Of a stretch of DNA of 64,000 nt, positions 18,623 through 29,031 are shown one piece after another. The stretch lies in the NCBI RefSeq assembly GCF_004366035.1, contig NZ_SOEE01000004.1, forward strand, positions 320,007-384,006, given 5' to 3'. A program made the translations under genes and the position numbers. Origin of the DNA: Cytobacillus oceanisediminis (GTDB lineage Bacteria; Bacillota; Bacilli; Bacillales; Cytobacillaceae). Under the pieces are notes generated by a model. That model had not been told where the DNA came from, did no database searches, and saw only the letters and a program-made list of their open reading frames with translations. Position 1 is the stretch's first letter. Each line of letters opens with the position of its first letter.

Positions 18623-20290
18623 TTGAAAAAGAGACAGAATGAAAGCATCAAGCTAGCAGCACTCGGAGGAGTCGGAGAACTTGGGAAGAATATGTATTTG
18701 GCAGAAGTGGATGAGGACATATATGTACTCGATGCCGGATTAATGTTCCCTGAAAATGAAATGCTCGGAATTGACATCGTGATACCTGATATTACATATT
18801 TAGTTCAAAATAAGGAAAGAGTGAAAGGGATTTTTCTGACACATGGGCATGAGGATCACATTGGCGGTCTGTCTTATGTGCTGACAAAGGTCAATGTTCC
18901 AGTTTATGGAACAAAGCTGACTCTGGCGCTGGCCAAAGCCAAAATGAAGGAACAGGAATACAGAGGCAAAGCAAAGTTTATTGAAATTAATTCAGATGCC
19001 AAGGTTGAATTTGATTCGGCAGATGTTACTTTTTTCAGGACAGGCCATAGCATACCGGATAGTGTCGGTGTTGCTATCCATACTTCCGAAGGTGCGATTG
19101 TGTATACAGGAGATTTCAAATTCGATCAGGCAGCGACTGCCTTATACAAACCTGAAATCGGCAAAATGGCGCGCTTAGGGGAAGAGGGGGTTCTTTGCCT
19201 GCTTTCTGACAGTACAGAAGCAGAAAAGCCTGGATACACCAACTCAGAATCGAAAGTGGCCAGAGAGATGACAGCTGCATTCTATGCTGCTAAGGGGAGA
19301 GTCATAGCAGCTTCCTTTGCGTCTGACCTAATCCGTATACAGCATATTTTTGATGCGGCCATGGAAACGGGCAGGAAAGTGGCAGTGGTCGGGAAAAGTC
19401 TGCAAAAGGTCTTTGATATTGCCATGCAGCTTGGTTATTTGCAGGTAGGAGAAGATGTGATTATACCTGTCGCTGAAATCGGCAAATACAATGATGACCA
19501 AATCGTTGTTCTTACCACAGGTACTCAGGGGGAGCCGATTGAAGCGCTTCAAAAAATGGCGAAGCAGTCTCATAGACAGGTGAATATTAAGAAGGGTGAT
19601 ACCGTTTTACTGGCCGCCTCCCCATTAAGAGGAACAGAGGTATTAATTTTTAAAACAATTGATATGCTGTTTAGAGCGGGTGCTGAAGTCATCCCTGGGA
19701 AAGGAACTTTTAATACATCCAGCCATGGCAGCCAGGAAGAACTTAAATTTATGATTAATCTGATGAGCCCGAAATTCTTCATTCCGGTTCATGGGGAATA
19801 CCGTATGCTGAAAGCGCATGCTAAAATTGCCAGGGACTGCGGATTATCAAGCGGACAAATTTTCATCCCTGATAAAGGCGATGTAGCAGAAATTAAGGAT
19901 GGTGCAATCGTTCCCGGAGGAAAAATCCCTTCAGGAAATGTGCTGATTGATGGAATAGGTGTCGGCGACGTTGGAAATATCGTATTAAGGGACCGAAGAC
20001 TGCTTTCGCAGGATGGAATCTTATTAGTGGTTGTCACTCTTAATAAAAAGGAAAAGAAAATATCCGCTGGCCCTGAAATCATTACAAGAGGTTTTGTATA
20101 TGTCAGGGAATCAGAAAAGCTTCTTGAGGAAGCTGTAAAAATAGTCAGGGAAGCGGTAGAGCAAAACCTTGCCAGAGAAGCCTTTGACTGGTCCGGCATT
20201 AAGCAGGATATGCGTGACAGCCTGAATCAGTACCTGTATGAAAAAACAAAACGCAGACCAATGATCCTTCCTATTCTGATGGAGGGATAA
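18623..20290 (+). CDS. rnjB: Ribonuclease J2
   Basis: 555 residues, equal to B. subtilis RNase J2 as I recall it. It has a metallo-beta-lactamase/beta-CASP fold and a C-terminal domain, and acts with RNase J1 in RNA maturation and decay. The metal motif here is an intact THGHEDHIGG, whereas I recall HGHDENIGG in B. subtilis J2 (see findings). The start is TTG at 18623, after GGGAGGA; an upstream ATG at 18602 lies before this SD. Position between dapA and tepA supports the J2 name. Confidence 0.9.
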   Translation: MKKRQNESIKLAALGGVGELGKNMYLAEVDEDIYVLDAGLMFPENEMLGIDIVIPDITYLVQNKERVKGIFLTHGHEDHIGGLSYVLTKVNVPVYGTKLTLALAKAKMKEQEYRGKAKFIEINSDAKVEFDSADVTFFRTGHSIPDSVGVAIHTSEGAIVYTGDFKFDQAATALYKPEIGKMARLGEEGVLCLLSDSTEAEKPGYTNSESKVAREMTAAFYAAKGRVIAASFASDLIRIQHIFDAAMETGRKVAVVGKSLQKVFDIAMQLGYLQVGEDVIIPVAEIGKYNDDQIVVLTTGTQGEPIEALQKMAKQSHRQVNIKKGDTVLLAASPLRGTEVLIFKTIDMLFRAGAEVIPGKGTFNTSSHGSQEELKFMINLMSPKFFIPVHGEYRMLKAHAKIARDCGLSSGQIFIPDKGDVAEIKDGAIVPGGKIPSGNVLIDGIGVGDVGNIVLRDRRLLSQDGILLVVVTLNKKEKKISAGPEIITRGFVYVRESEKLLEEAVKIVREAVEQNLAREAFDWSGIKQDMRDSLNQYLYEKTKRRPMILPILMEG

Positions 20291-20297
20291 CAAATAA

Positions 20298-20334
20298 AAC
20301 ACAGCCCGGCATTTAATGCCTGGCTGTGTTTTTT
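20298..20334 (+). terminator. rnjB terminator
   Basis: Long stem AAACACAGCC..GGCAT / ATGCC..GGCTGTGTTT with one internal mismatch, ending in six T. Confidence 0.87.
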
Positions 20335-20417
20335 GCCTTCTCTCTTCAGCAATAATGCGCATGAAATAGAATCCCGCGTTCATACTAACAATATATTGCT
20401 TGAAGGGAGAAATAAGG

Positions 20418-21170
20418 ATGGAAAATGATATGAAAAATAACCGCAATGAGGGCGGGGAAGGCCAGGAACAGCCGAAAGAGGATAAACCATCTGCCCTTAT
20501 GGAGAAGATTCAGCAGCTTGGACAGACGAATGTGCCGCAGCTGTCTCAGGATTCAAAAATTCATTGCCTGACCATTGTTGGGCAAGTAGAAGGACATCTT
20601 CAGCTTCCGCCACAAAATAAAACAACAAAATATGAACACTTAATTCCTCAAATTGTAGCGATTGAGCAAAACCCAAAAATAGAAGGTCTTTTGGTTATTT
20701 TGAATACAGTAGGCGGTGATGTGGAGGCTGGACTGGCAATATCAGAAATGCTGGCATCTTTATCAAAGCCGACCGTCTCCATTGTCCTTGGAGGAGGCCA
20801 TTCCATTGGTGTGCCTATCGCTGTGTCATCCGATTATTCATTTATTGCAGAGACTGCTACGATGACAATCCACCCTATCAGACTGACTGGCCTGGTAATC
20901 GGTGTGCCGCAAACATTTGAGTATATGGATAAAATGCAGGATCGGGTTATTAATTTTGTAACAAAGCATTCAAATATTTCCGAACAGAAATTTAAAGATC
21001 TGATGTTTGATAAAGGCAACCTAACCAGGGATATTGGAACAAACGTGGTTGGCAGGGATGCTGTTGAATATGGCCTGATTGATGAAGTAGGAGGGGTAGG
21101 GCCTGCGCTGGCAAAGCTGAATGAACTGATTGGTATGAATAAACCTAAAGAAGAAGTGATTGTTCAATGA
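20418..21170 (+). CDS. tepA: TepA, ClpP-like serine protease family
   Basis: 250 residues. It has a charged Gln/Lys/Glu-rich N-terminus (1-50), then a ClpP/crotonase fold with [11 protein letters not shown] around the expected nucleophile Ser and the conserved [11 protein letters not shown]. subtilis TepA was described as translocation-enhancing and later as a spore small acid-soluble protein protease in germination. The ATG at 20418 follows AAGGGAG; the TTG at 20400 is too early. It overlaps ylzJ by four bases. Confidence 0.9.
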   Translation: MENDMKNNRNEGGEGQEQPKEDKPSALMEKIQQLGQTNVPQLSQDSKIHCLTIVGQVEGHLQLPPQNKTTKYEHLIPQIVAIEQNPKIEGLLVILNTVGGDVEAGLAISEMLASLSKPTVSIVLGGGHSIGVPIAVSSDYSFIAETATMTIHPIRLTGLVIGVPQTFEYMDKMQDRVINFVTKHSNISEQKFKDLMFDKGNLTRDIGTNVVGRDAVEYGLIDEVGGVGPALAKLNELIGMNKPKEEVIVQ

Positions 21171-21388
21171 TCCTTTATACAATGATGCCTCAAGAGCTTA
21201 TTTACCAAAATGAGCAGGATGATTTTGGCAAACAGAAAATTGTGTCTCATGAAGGAATCCCCCTCTTAGTCGAAATGAGTGCAGGACAGGAATGCCGAAT
21301 CTTAAGAATCATGAGCAGCGACCCCATCCATTATATGGATGAAAGATATACTCCCGGGTCTATGATCACTTTGACGCAGTTAAGCTGA
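21167..21388 (+). CDS. ylzJ: YlzJ-like protein
   Basis: 73 residues, [15 protein letters not shown] at the start and YTPGS near the end, matching the YlzJ family found between tepA and spoIIIE in Bacillus. Its function is unknown. It starts within the tepA stop (ATGA), so the two are co-translated and possibly work together. Confidence 0.85.
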   Translation: MILYTMMPQELIYQNEQDDFGKQKIVSHEGIPLLVEMSAGQECRILRIMSSDPIHYMDERYTPGSMITLTQLS

Positions 21389-21448
21389 GAAATACATTCA
21401 AAAAACAACTTAAATAAGAATCGATATGATATAATAAAATTAACTTTA

Positions 21449-21480
21449 GAAGCAGCCAAAAAATGGCTGCTTCTTCTTTC
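21449..21480 (+). terminator. ylzJ terminator
   Basis: Perfect 10-bp stem GAAGCAGCCA/TGGCTGCTTC with a T/C-rich tail, between ylzJ and spoIIIE. Confidence 0.7.
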
Positions 21481-21552
21481 ATAGCAGACATGGTGTATTA
21501 CATAATGGATTTTTGATGATGCTGTTAATAAGAATAATGATAAGGTGATAAA

Positions 21553-23886
21553 ATGGCCAAAAGAAAGAAAAGAAAATCTAAAAAGAACGAAACACTGAAA
21601 CGGACAATGAAATTTGAACTTATTGCACTGATTATACTGGCACTTGCTGTAATATCAATTGCTAAGCTAGGAGCGGTCGGCAAAGCAACAGTGCTTTTTT
21701 TCCGTTTCTTTATGGGCGAATGGTACATGCTCAGCCTGATAGGATTAGTCATATTTTCAGGTTACCTGATGTGGAAGAGATCTCTTCCCTATCTATTCCA
21801 CACTAAATTAATAGGTATTTATCTCATTATCAGCTCCCTGCTGCTGTTAAGCCATGTCACATTATTTCAGCTTCTCTCAAATGGTGGGAAGTTTGATGAT
21901 CCAAGTGTGATAGCCAATACGTGGGAACTATTCCGGATGGAAGTCCGGGGAGAAACAAGCACAACCGATTTAGGCGGAGGAATGCTAGGGGCTATTTTTT
22001 TCGCACTGTTTTATTATCTTTTTGATGAAGCTGGTTCAAAGATTGTGGCCTTTTTATTAATTATTATCGGTTTCGTTCTCATTACAGGAAAAACGTTTGG
22101 AGGTGCAGCCGGAAAAATGATGGCCGCACTGCTGAATTTCTGTAAAAAACAATGGGTTGCTTTTATAGATGATATGAAAGAATGGAAACAAAAAAGCAGA
22201 GAAAGACGTGAAGAAAGGCAGTCAAGAAGAGAAGAAGAACAGCAGGCTATTCAGCACGAAGAAGAACCTGAGACTGTTATTACCATCAATAATACTGCTG
22301 AACCGGTATCTGAACCGTCACCAGAACCGATTATTTCAAGCTTTGCCGAAAGAGCTTATCAGGAAGATCCTCAGGAAGCGGCTTCTAATCAGGAAGCAGC
22401 TGAGAGTGAACCGGAGGATGAGAATGCACCGCCAATTACGTTTACTGAAGTGGAAAACAAAGACTATGAGCTGCCGCCAATCAGACTATTGAAATTGCCA
22501 AGGCAAACGGATCAAAGCGGTGAGTATGAGCTTATCCATGCGAATGCTGCTAAGCTCGAAAGAACATTTCAGAGCTTTGGGGTTAAAGCGAGAGTGACAC
22601 AGGTTCATTTAGGACCCGCTGTTACAAAATATGAGGTGCATCCCGATGTTGGGGTGAAGGTAAGCAAAATCGTTAGTCTGAATGATGATTTGGCATTGGC
22701 ACTGGCAGCCAAGGATATCAGGATAGAAGCACCAATTCCAGGTAAATCCGCCATTGGCATAGAAGTTCCGAACTCTGAAGTGGCCATGGTTTCTCTTAGG
22801 GAAGTTATTGAATCCAAGCAAAATGACAAACCGGACTCGAAGCTTCTAATCGGGCTTGGCCGTGATATTACTGGAGAGGCTGTCCTGGCAGAACTCAATA
22901 AAATGCCCCATCTTCTTGTTGCCGGTGCAACAGGGAGCGGAAAGAGTGTGTGTATCAACGGAATCATTACCAGCATTTTGATGAGGGCAAAGCCGCATGA
23001 AGTAAAATTAATGATGATCGACCCTAAAATGGTGGAATTGAATGTATATAACGGGGTGCCGCATTTGCTGGCGCCGGTTGTGACAAATCCGAAGAAAGCT
23101 GCTCAGGCGCTGCAAAAAGTCGTCAGTGAGATGGAAAGGCGCTATGAGCTTTTCTCCCATACTGGAACAAGAAATATCGAAGGCTACAATGAGTATGTAA
23201 AAAGGCATAATGCCGAAGAGGAAGCACAGCAGCCCCTTCTTCCGTACATTGTGGTCATAGTGGACGAGCTTGCAGATTTAATGATGGTAGCGTCCTCAGA
23301 TGTCGAAGATGCCATCACGCGCCTTGCTCAAATGGCAAGGGCAGCAGGCATCCATTTAATTATCGCAACGCAGCGTCCGTCAGTTGACGTTATCACAGGT
23401 GTAATCAAAGCAAATATACCATCAAGGATTGCATTTGCGGTTTCATCCATGACGGATTCCAGAACCATTTTGGATATGGGCGGTGCGGAAAAACTTCTGG
23501 GAAGAGGAGATATGCTTTTCCTGCCTGTAGGTGCTTCCAAGCCAGTCCGTGTACAGGGTGCCTTCCTTTCTGATGAAGAAGTAGAAGAGATAGTGGATTT
23601 TGTCATCGGTCAGCAGAAGGCACAATATCAGGAAGAAATGATTCCGGAGGATATTCCTGAAGCAGCAGGAGAAGTGGATGATGATCTTTATGAAGAAGCT
23701 GTTGAATTGATTCTGGAAATGCAGACTGCTTCTGTTTCCATGCTTCAAAGGAGATTCAGGATCGGCTATACCAGGGCTGCAAGGCTGATTGATGAAATGG
23801 AAGCAAGGGGCATTGTCGGTCCATATGAAGGCAGCAAGCCAAGAGCTGTGCTGCAGGGCAAGCCTTCGGAAGAAGCCAGCTCCTAA
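21553..23886 (+). CDS. spoIIIE: DNA translocase SpoIIIE
   Basis: 777 residues of the FtsK/SpoIIIE family. Basic N-terminus, four membrane segments within about 20-180, and a charged linker (about 215-305) rich in Glu/Pro. The motor follows: Walker A GATGSGKS at 458-465 and Walker [14 protein letters not shown] near 570. A winged-helix gamma domain ([19 protein letters not shown]) ends the protein. It pumps the forespore chromosome through the sporulation septum. Place before ymfC and high similarity to B. subtilis SpoIIIE separate it from SftA. Confidence 0.96.
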   Translation: MAKRKKRKSKKNETLKRTMKFELIALIILALAVISIAKLGAVGKATVLFFRFFMGEWYMLSLIGLVIFSGYLMWKRSLPYLFHTKLIGIYLIISSLLLLSHVTLFQLLSNGGKFDDPSVIANTWELFRMEVRGETSTTDLGGGMLGAIFFALFYYLFDEAGSKIVAFLLIIIGFVLITGKTFGGAAGKMMAALLNFCKKQWVAFIDDMKEWKQKSRERREERQSRREEEQQAIQHEEEPETVITINNTAEPVSEPSPEPIISSFAERAYQEDPQEAASNQEAAESEPEDENAPPITFTEVENKDYELPPIRLLKLPRQTDQSGEYELIHANAAKLERTFQSFGVKARVTQVHLGPAVTKYEVHPDVGVKVSKIVSLNDDLALALAAKDIRIEAPIPGKSAIGIEVPNSEVAMVSLREVIESKQNDKPDSKLLIGLGRDITGEAVLAELNKMPHLLVAGATGSGKSVCINGIITSILMRAKPHEVKLMMIDPKMVELNVYNGVPHLLAPVVTNPKKAAQALQKVVSEMERRYELFSHTGTRNIEGYNEYVKRHNAEEEAQQPLLPYIVVIVDELADLMMVASSDVEDAITRLAQMARAAGIHLIIATQRPSVDVITGVIKANIPSRIAFAVSSMTDSRTILDMGGAEKLLGRGDMLFLPVGASKPVRVQGAFLSDEEVEEIVDFVIGQQKAQYQEEMIPEDIPEAAGEVDDDLYEEAVELILEMQTASVSMLQRRFRIGYTRAARLIDEMEARGIVGPYEGSKPRAVLQGKPSEEASS

Positions 23887-23904
23887 ATTTTATAAGAATG
23901 ACAC

Positions 23905-23944
23905 ATTAAAAAATGGCCAGTCTTCGGACGGCCATTTTTTAATG
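23905..23944. terminator. Bidirectional-type terminator after spoIIIE
   Basis: Near-perfect palindrome ATTAAAAAATGGCC ... GGCCATTTTTTAAT with GTCTTCGGAC at its centre, giving a T run on either strand. Confidence 0.85.
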
Positions 23945-24189
23945 TATTTGAAAGATATATGCCAAAAAAATGCCGGCAATAAAAAAAGGTATGGGAATAT
24001 GCCATACTACTAAAAACGCTTACATAAAATGAAGAGGTATGGTACTTTCAACTCATCGCAAAATAGGATTTTTTGTCAGGTGCATTTTCAGCCGAAATCT
24101 CTAATGTAATCGTTTTCAAAGTAGTATTATACCAGAAAAAAGAAATTGGTACAGAAGGATTCACAAACATTTTGTTCTTTTCACCTTTT

Positions 24190-24284
24190 TTCGACAAATT
24201 AATAAATTTCTATTTCTTTATTGGGTAAAAAGTGTTATAGTATTTTCGATTAGTAGGAATGATTGAACATCAGAGGTCTGATGT
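24190..24284 (+). promoter_or_regulatory. ymfC control region: extended -10, palindromic operator, 0A-like box
   Basis: TGTTATAGT (24233-24241) is an extended -10. About 25 bases downstream lies a perfect 18-bp palindrome ACATCAGA-GG-TCTGATGT (24267-24284), well placed for a repressor such as the GntR protein encoded next. TTCGACAAA at 24190-24198 equals the reverse complement of a Spo0A box, but one such 9-mer could occur by chance. The rest of the 427-base gap after spoIIIE shows nothing. Confidence 0.5.
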
Positions 24285-24313
24285 CTTGAGAACTGAAGTT
24301 GGAGGAACCCTGC

Positions 24314-25039
24314 ATGTCTATTAAGTCAGATAACCGGCATTTATATTTGCAAGTCATCGATCGATTAAAACAAGACATTGAAGATGGAGTTTATAAAGAA
24401 AAAGAAAAACTTCCGTCTGAATTTGATCTTGCCAAACAGCTTGGTGTTAGCAGAGCTACACTGAGGGAGGCATTGCGCATTCTTGAAGAAGAAAACGTAA
24501 TTATCCGCCGTCATGGTGTAGGCACCTTTGTCAATGCAAAGCCGCTTTTCACATCAGGCATCGAACAGCTTAATAGTGTCACAAATATGATTTTGCAGGC
24601 AGGGATGAAGCCGGGAACCGTTTTCTTAAGTTCTGTAACTATGGGACCGACTGAAGATGATATCCGCAGATTCTCATGTTCGTTAGACCAGGAGATTGCC
24701 GTGATTGAGCGGGTGAGAACTGCAAATGGTGAACCGGTCGTGTATTGTGTGGATAAAGTTCCTGAGAATATTCTACCGGATACATTTTCCCACGAACAAG
24801 AGTCGATCCTCAACATGCTTGAAGAAGAGGCAAACCGGAAAATCACCTATGCTGTTGCCCAAATCGAGCCTATTGGCTATCACGAGAAAATTTCACCTAT
24901 TCTGGAATGTGACCCGGAAACTGCATTGCTGGTATTGAAGCAGATGCATTTCGATGAAGCGGATACACCGATTCTCTATTCGGTCAATTATTTCAGAGCT
25001 GATAAGTTCAGTTTCCATGTCCTCAGAAAGAGAATCTAG
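24314..25039 (+). CDS. ymfC: YmfC, GntR-family (HutC type) transcription regulator
   Basis: 241 residues. Winged-helix DNA-binding domain at 8-75 ([44 protein letters not shown]), then a UTRA ligand-binding domain to the end. The ligand is unknown. It lies upstream of the nucleoside transporter genes, so it may regulate them. A palindrome in its own leader suggests autoregulation. GGAGGAA is eight bases before the ATG at 24314; the start at 24299 lies within that SD. Confidence 0.9.
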   Translation: MSIKSDNRHLYLQVIDRLKQDIEDGVYKEKEKLPSEFDLAKQLGVSRATLREALRILEEENVIIRRHGVGTFVNAKPLFTSGIEQLNSVTNMILQAGMKPGTVFLSSVTMGPTEDDIRRFSCSLDQEIAVIERVRTANGEPVVYCVDKVPENILPDTFSHEQESILNMLEEEANRKITYAVAQIEPIGYHEKISPILECDPETALLVLKQMHFDEADTPILYSVNYFRADKFSFHVLRKRI

Positions 25040-25112
25040 CTTTTGGGGGATATACGAAAACACAATCATTCATTCCGCTAATGCAAAAACAATTTCTTAG
25101 GGGGTACCAACC

Positions 25113-26219
25113 TTGAAAAAGCGTAAATTCGGATTGGCGCTATCTTTAGTTCTTGCTGCTGGAACGATTCTGGGTGCTTGCGGCAAAAGTGAAGAAAAAG
25201 GCGGAGAAACAGCTGGCGGAGACGAAAAAGAAAAAGCATTCTCTGTAGCGATGGTAACAGATGTCGGTGGTGTAGATGATAAATCATTTAACCAATCTGC
25301 CTGGGAAGGTTTACAGGCATTTGGTGAAGAAAATGGACTTGAAAAAGGAAAAGGCGGATTTGACTATCTTCAGTCACAATCAGATGCTGACTATTCTACA
25401 AACCTTAATACATTAGCTCGTCAAGATTTTGATCTTGTTTTCGGTATCGGATTCCTAATGGAAGGTGCAATCAATGAGATTGCTCAGCAGCAAAAGGATG
25501 CTCATTTCGGAATCGTTGACGCGGTTGTTGATCAGCCAAACGTAGCAAGCATCATGTTCAAAGAGCAGGAAGCTGCATTCCTTGCAGGTGTTGCTGCAGC
25601 GAAAGCAACTAAAGAAAACAAAATTGGTTTCATCGGCGGAATGGAGATTCCGGTTATTGAGCGTTTCGAGTCTGGATTCCTTGCTGGTGTTCAAGCGGTA
25701 AACCCTGATATTAAAGTAGAAGTTCAATATGCTGGAGCATTTGATAAAGCTGAATTAGGTCAGACAATTGCTTCTAAAATGTACTCTTCTGGAGTCGACG
25801 TAATCTTCCACGCTGCTGGCGGAACAGGTAACGGTCTTTTCAAGGAAGCTCGTGACCTTAAAAAGAAAGACCCGGAAAGAGAACTTTGGGCAATTGGTGT
25901 TGACTCAGACCAGACAGCTGAAGGTGTAGTTGAAATCGATGGCAAAGAGCACAATGTAATCCTTACATCTGCACTTAAGCGTGTAGACAATGCTGTTAAG
26001 GACCTTTCTACAAAGGCAAAAGACGGCAGCTTCCCTGGCGGAGAAACGACTACTTACGGATTGGCTGAAGACGGTGTAGGCCTTGCTCCTATCAATCCGG
26101 AAGTATCTGCTAAAGCAGAAATCGAAGGTGCAGTTAAAGAATGGCAGGAAAAGATCAAGAATGGTGACGTGACTGTTCCATCTACAAAAGATGAACTGGC
26201 TTCTTTCTCAGCTGAATAA
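25113..26219 (+). CDS. nupN: BMP-family nucleoside-binding lipoprotein of an ABC importer
   Basis: 368 residues. Signal peptide with lipobox LGAC (Cys near 23), then a Gly/Glu/Lys-rich linker and a BMP/PnrA domain ([20 protein letters not shown]). This family binds nucleosides outside the membrane. The three genes that follow encode the ATPase and two permeases. The start is TTG at 25113 after AGGGGG. The codon usage looks highly expressed. A terminator after it probably lowers expression of the downstream genes. Confidence 0.9.
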   Translation: MKKRKFGLALSLVLAAGTILGACGKSEEKGGETAGGDEKEKAFSVAMVTDVGGVDDKSFNQSAWEGLQAFGEENGLEKGKGGFDYLQSQSDADYSTNLNTLARQDFDLVFGIGFLMEGAINEIAQQQKDAHFGIVDAVVDQPNVASIMFKEQEAAFLAGVAAAKATKENKIGFIGGMEIPVIERFESGFLAGVQAVNPDIKVEVQYAGAFDKAELGQTIASKMYSSGVDVIFHAAGGTGNGLFKEARDLKKKDPERELWAIGVDSDQTAEGVVEIDGKEHNVILTSALKRVDNAVKDLSTKAKDGSFPGGETTTYGLAEDGVGLAPINPEVSAKAEIEGAVKEWQEKIKNGDVTVPSTKDELASFSAE

Positions 26220-26228
26220 TTAACTTAC

Positions 26229-26270
26229 AAGGAATAAGCAGGTTGCACTGCGGCCTCTTATTCCTTTTTT
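26229..26270 (+). terminator. Terminator after the binding-protein gene
   Basis: Stem AAGGAATAAG/CTTATTCCTT with a large loop, then six T. It probably sets a high ratio of binding protein to transporter by partial readthrough. Confidence 0.75.
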
Positions 26271-26456
26271 AAAATTAAAAGTTTAATTGAAGGACAGAAA
26301 GAATTCTGTATTTCACTTAGATTTTTAATGCAATAATTAAATTTTTCTATTCATTAAGATGAGCTTGGCAATTTGGCCAGGTTTTTCTAAGAATTGCCAA
26401 GGTCTGACCTCTTACTACTGATTTTTTCCTTATATTTTGAGCAAGGAGTGAAACAA

Positions 26457-27992
26457 ATGGATTATGTTATTGAAATGCTCAACATCCGCAAGGAGTTTCC
26501 TGGAATCGTAGCAAATGATAATATCACGCTTCAGCTGAAACCAGGTGAAATTCATGCGCTGCTTGGCGAAAACGGTGCGGGCAAATCAACATTAATGAAC
26601 GTCCTTTTTGGCTTATATCAGCCTGAAAAGGGTGATATAAAAGTTAAAGGAAAACCGGTGCGCATCACCGATCCAAATATAGCAAATGACTTGGGCATCG
26701 GGATGGTTCACCAGCACTTCATGCTAGTAGACCGTTTCACCGTCACTGAAAATATTATTCTAGGAAAAGAAACGACTAAAGGCGGAAAAATAGATATTAA
26801 AAAGGCTGAGAAGGAAGTCAGAGAAATTTCCGAGCGATATGGACTTGCTGTAGACCCTCAGGCGAAAATTTCAGATATTTCTGTAGGAATGCAGCAGAGG
26901 GTAGAGATTTTAAAGACCCTGTATCGGGGAGCAGAAATCCTTATTTTTGATGAGCCTACAGCAGTTCTTACTCCACAGGAAATTAAAGAGCTCATTCAGA
27001 TTATGAAAACCTTAATTCAGGAAGGCAAATCTATTATTTTAATCACCCACAAGCTGAAGGAAATAATGGAAGTTTGTGATCGAGTAACGGTAATACGCAA
27101 AGGGGTCGGAATCGGTACGGTTAATGTCAGCGAGACGAATCCTAATGAACTTGCCAGTTTAATGGTGGGAAGGGAAGTTACTTTTAAAACGGATAAAACA
27201 GAATCGAAGCCGCAGGAACAAGTGCTTGAAATTCAGGATCTAAATGTAAAAGATTCCCGGGGGCTTGGTGTGGTTAATAACCTTAACCTTAATGTACGGG
27301 CCGGAGAAATTCTCGGTATTGCCGGTGTAGACGGAAATGGACAGTCTGAGTTAATAGAAGCTATCACAGGTTTGAGGAAGTCTGAAAGCGGTTCAATTAA
27401 ATTGAATGGCAAAGAAATTATTAATATGCCACCGCGAAAAGTAACGGAGAAGGGCGTTGGGCATATCCCTCAGGACCGTCATAAGCATGGACTTGTACTC
27501 GATTTTCCGATTGGAGAGAATATGGTTCTGCAAACCTATTACAAAGCTCCATTCTCTAAAAAAGGTGTTCTGAACTTTAAAGAAATCTACAGCAAAGCAA
27601 CAAAGCTGATTAAAGAATTCGACGTTAGAACCCCAAGTGAATATACACTTGCAAGGGCACTTTCTGGAGGTAACCAGCAGAAAGCCATTATCGGACGTGA
27701 AATTGACCGAAATCCAGATCTCCTGATCGCTGCTCAGCCGACACGCGGATTGGATGTTGGAGCGATTGAATACATTCACAAGCGTCTGATTGAACAGCGT
27801 GACCAGGGGAAAGCTGTGCTGCTTATTTCATTCGAATTGGATGAAATCATGAATGTCAGCGACCGTATTGCTGTTATTTATGAAGGTGAAATTGTAGCAG
27901 TAGTTGACCCGAAACAAACAACTGAACAAGAATTAGGTTTATTGATGGCCGGTTCTAAACGGAAGGAAGCGGGTGGCGAAAACCATGTCTAA
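26457..27992 (+). CDS. nupO: ABC nucleoside importer, ATPase with two nucleotide-binding domains
   Basis: 511 residues made of two ABC domains: the first with Walker A GENGAGKST (near 37) and signature SVGMQQR, the second starting about 260 with a changed P-loop (GVDGNGQSE) and signature LSGGNQQK. This asymmetry is normal for the sugar/nucleoside class. It energises import of nucleosides bound by the preceding lipoprotein. GCAAGGAGTG precedes the ATG at 26457; upstream in-frame codons to 26394 lack an SD. Confidence 0.92.
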   Translation: MDYVIEMLNIRKEFPGIVANDNITLQLKPGEIHALLGENGAGKSTLMNVLFGLYQPEKGDIKVKGKPVRITDPNIANDLGIGMVHQHFMLVDRFTVTENIILGKETTKGGKIDIKKAEKEVREISERYGLAVDPQAKISDISVGMQQRVEILKTLYRGAEILIFDEPTAVLTPQEIKELIQIMKTLIQEGKSIILITHKLKEIMEVCDRVTVIRKGVGIGTVNVSETNPNELASLMVGREVTFKTDKTESKPQEQVLEIQDLNVKDSRGLGVVNNLNLNVRAGEILGIAGVDGNGQSELIEAITGLRKSESGSIKLNGKEIINMPPRKVTEKGVGHIPQDRHKHGLVLDFPIGENMVLQTYYKAPFSKKGVLNFKEIYSKATKLIKEFDVRTPSEYTLARALSGGNQQKAIIGREIDRNPDLLIAAQPTRGLDVGAIEYIHKRLIEQRDQGKAVLLISFELDEIMNVSDRIAVIYEGEIVAVVDPKQTTEQELGLLMAGSKRKEAGGENHV

Positions 27993-29031
27993 TCGCATGA
28001 AGAATATTGTCGTGCCTCTAGTTGCCGTTCTGCTTGGCGTATTAGTAGGTACAATCATAATGATAGCAACAGGGTATAATGCCGGATCTGCATTTATTGC
28101 CCTCTGGAACGGTGCTTTTGGAGAAATCTACTACACTGGTGAAGTTGTCAGGCAGGTCACTCCTTATATTCTTGCAGGTTTGGCAGTTGCATTTGCTTTC
28201 CGTACAGGCTTATTTAACATCGGTGTTGAAGGACAGCTGATCGTCGGATGGCTTGCTGCTGTTTGGGTAGGGGTTGCATTTGAACTTCCAAAGTTCATCC
28301 ATCTGCCGCTGGCTGTTCTTGCAGCTGCAGCAGCGGGTGCACTATGGGCATTTATTCCAGGATTGCTGAAAGCCAAGTTTAAAGTCCATGAAGTAATTGT
28401 CACGATCATGATGAACTATGTGGCATTGCATGTAACGAACTATATAATCCGTACTGTCCTTTCAGAAAAAAGTGACCGTACTGAGATGATTGCAGACTCT
28501 GCATCACTGCGTTCCCCATTTCTTGAGGGATTAACTGACTATTCTCGTCTGCACTGGGGAATTTTAATTGCTTTAGCTTGTGTATTTTTAATGTGGTTTC
28601 TATTAGAAAAAACATCAAAGGGATACGAATTGCGCTCCGTAGGCTTTAACCAGCATGCATCTGAATATGCAGGCATGAGCGTCAGCAGAAACATTATTCT
28701 TTCAATGGTGATCTCAGGAGCATTTGCTGGTCTTGCGGGTGCGATGGAAGCTTTGGGTACATTCGGATACGCAGCCATCAAGGGCGGTTTTACCGGAGTA
28801 GGGTTTGATGGTATCGCAGTTGCACTTCTAGGCGGTAACGGTCCAATCGGGATTATCTTTGCAGCATTGCTATTCGGAAGCTTGAAGGTCGGCGCCTTAA
28901 ATATGCCGCTTGAAGCTGGAGTTCCAAATGAACTGGTGGATATTATCATTGCTCTTATTGTGTTCTTTGTTGCAGCAAGCTATATGATTCGCATCTTTAT
29001 TGACCGTATCAGCAAAAAGGGGGTGAAGTAA
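27985..29031 (+). CDS. nupP: ABC nucleoside importer permease 1
   Basis: 348 residues, about eight to ten hydrophobic segments, BPD_transp_2 family (GLFNIGVEGQLIVG; HEVIVTIMMNYVA). It forms the membrane channel with NupQ. It overlaps the end of nupO. The ATG at 27985 is used because GGGTGG is eight bases upstream; a GTG at 27973 is a rival start. Confidence 0.9.
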   Translation: MSNRMKNIVVPLVAVLLGVLVGTIIMIATGYNAGSAFIALWNGAFGEIYYTGEVVRQVTPYILAGLAVAFAFRTGLFNIGVEGQLIVGWLAAVWVGVAFELPKFIHLPLAVLAAAAAGALWAFIPGLLKAKFKVHEVIVTIMMNYVALHVTNYIIRTVLSEKSDRTEMIADSASLRSPFLEGLTDYSRLHWGILIALACVFLMWFLLEKTSKGYELRSVGFNQHASEYAGMSVSRNIILSMVISGAFAGLAGAMEALGTFGYAAIKGGFTGVGFDGIAVALLGGNGPIGIIFAALLFGSLKVGALNMPLEAGVPNELVDIIIALIVFFVAASYMIRIFIDRISKKGVK

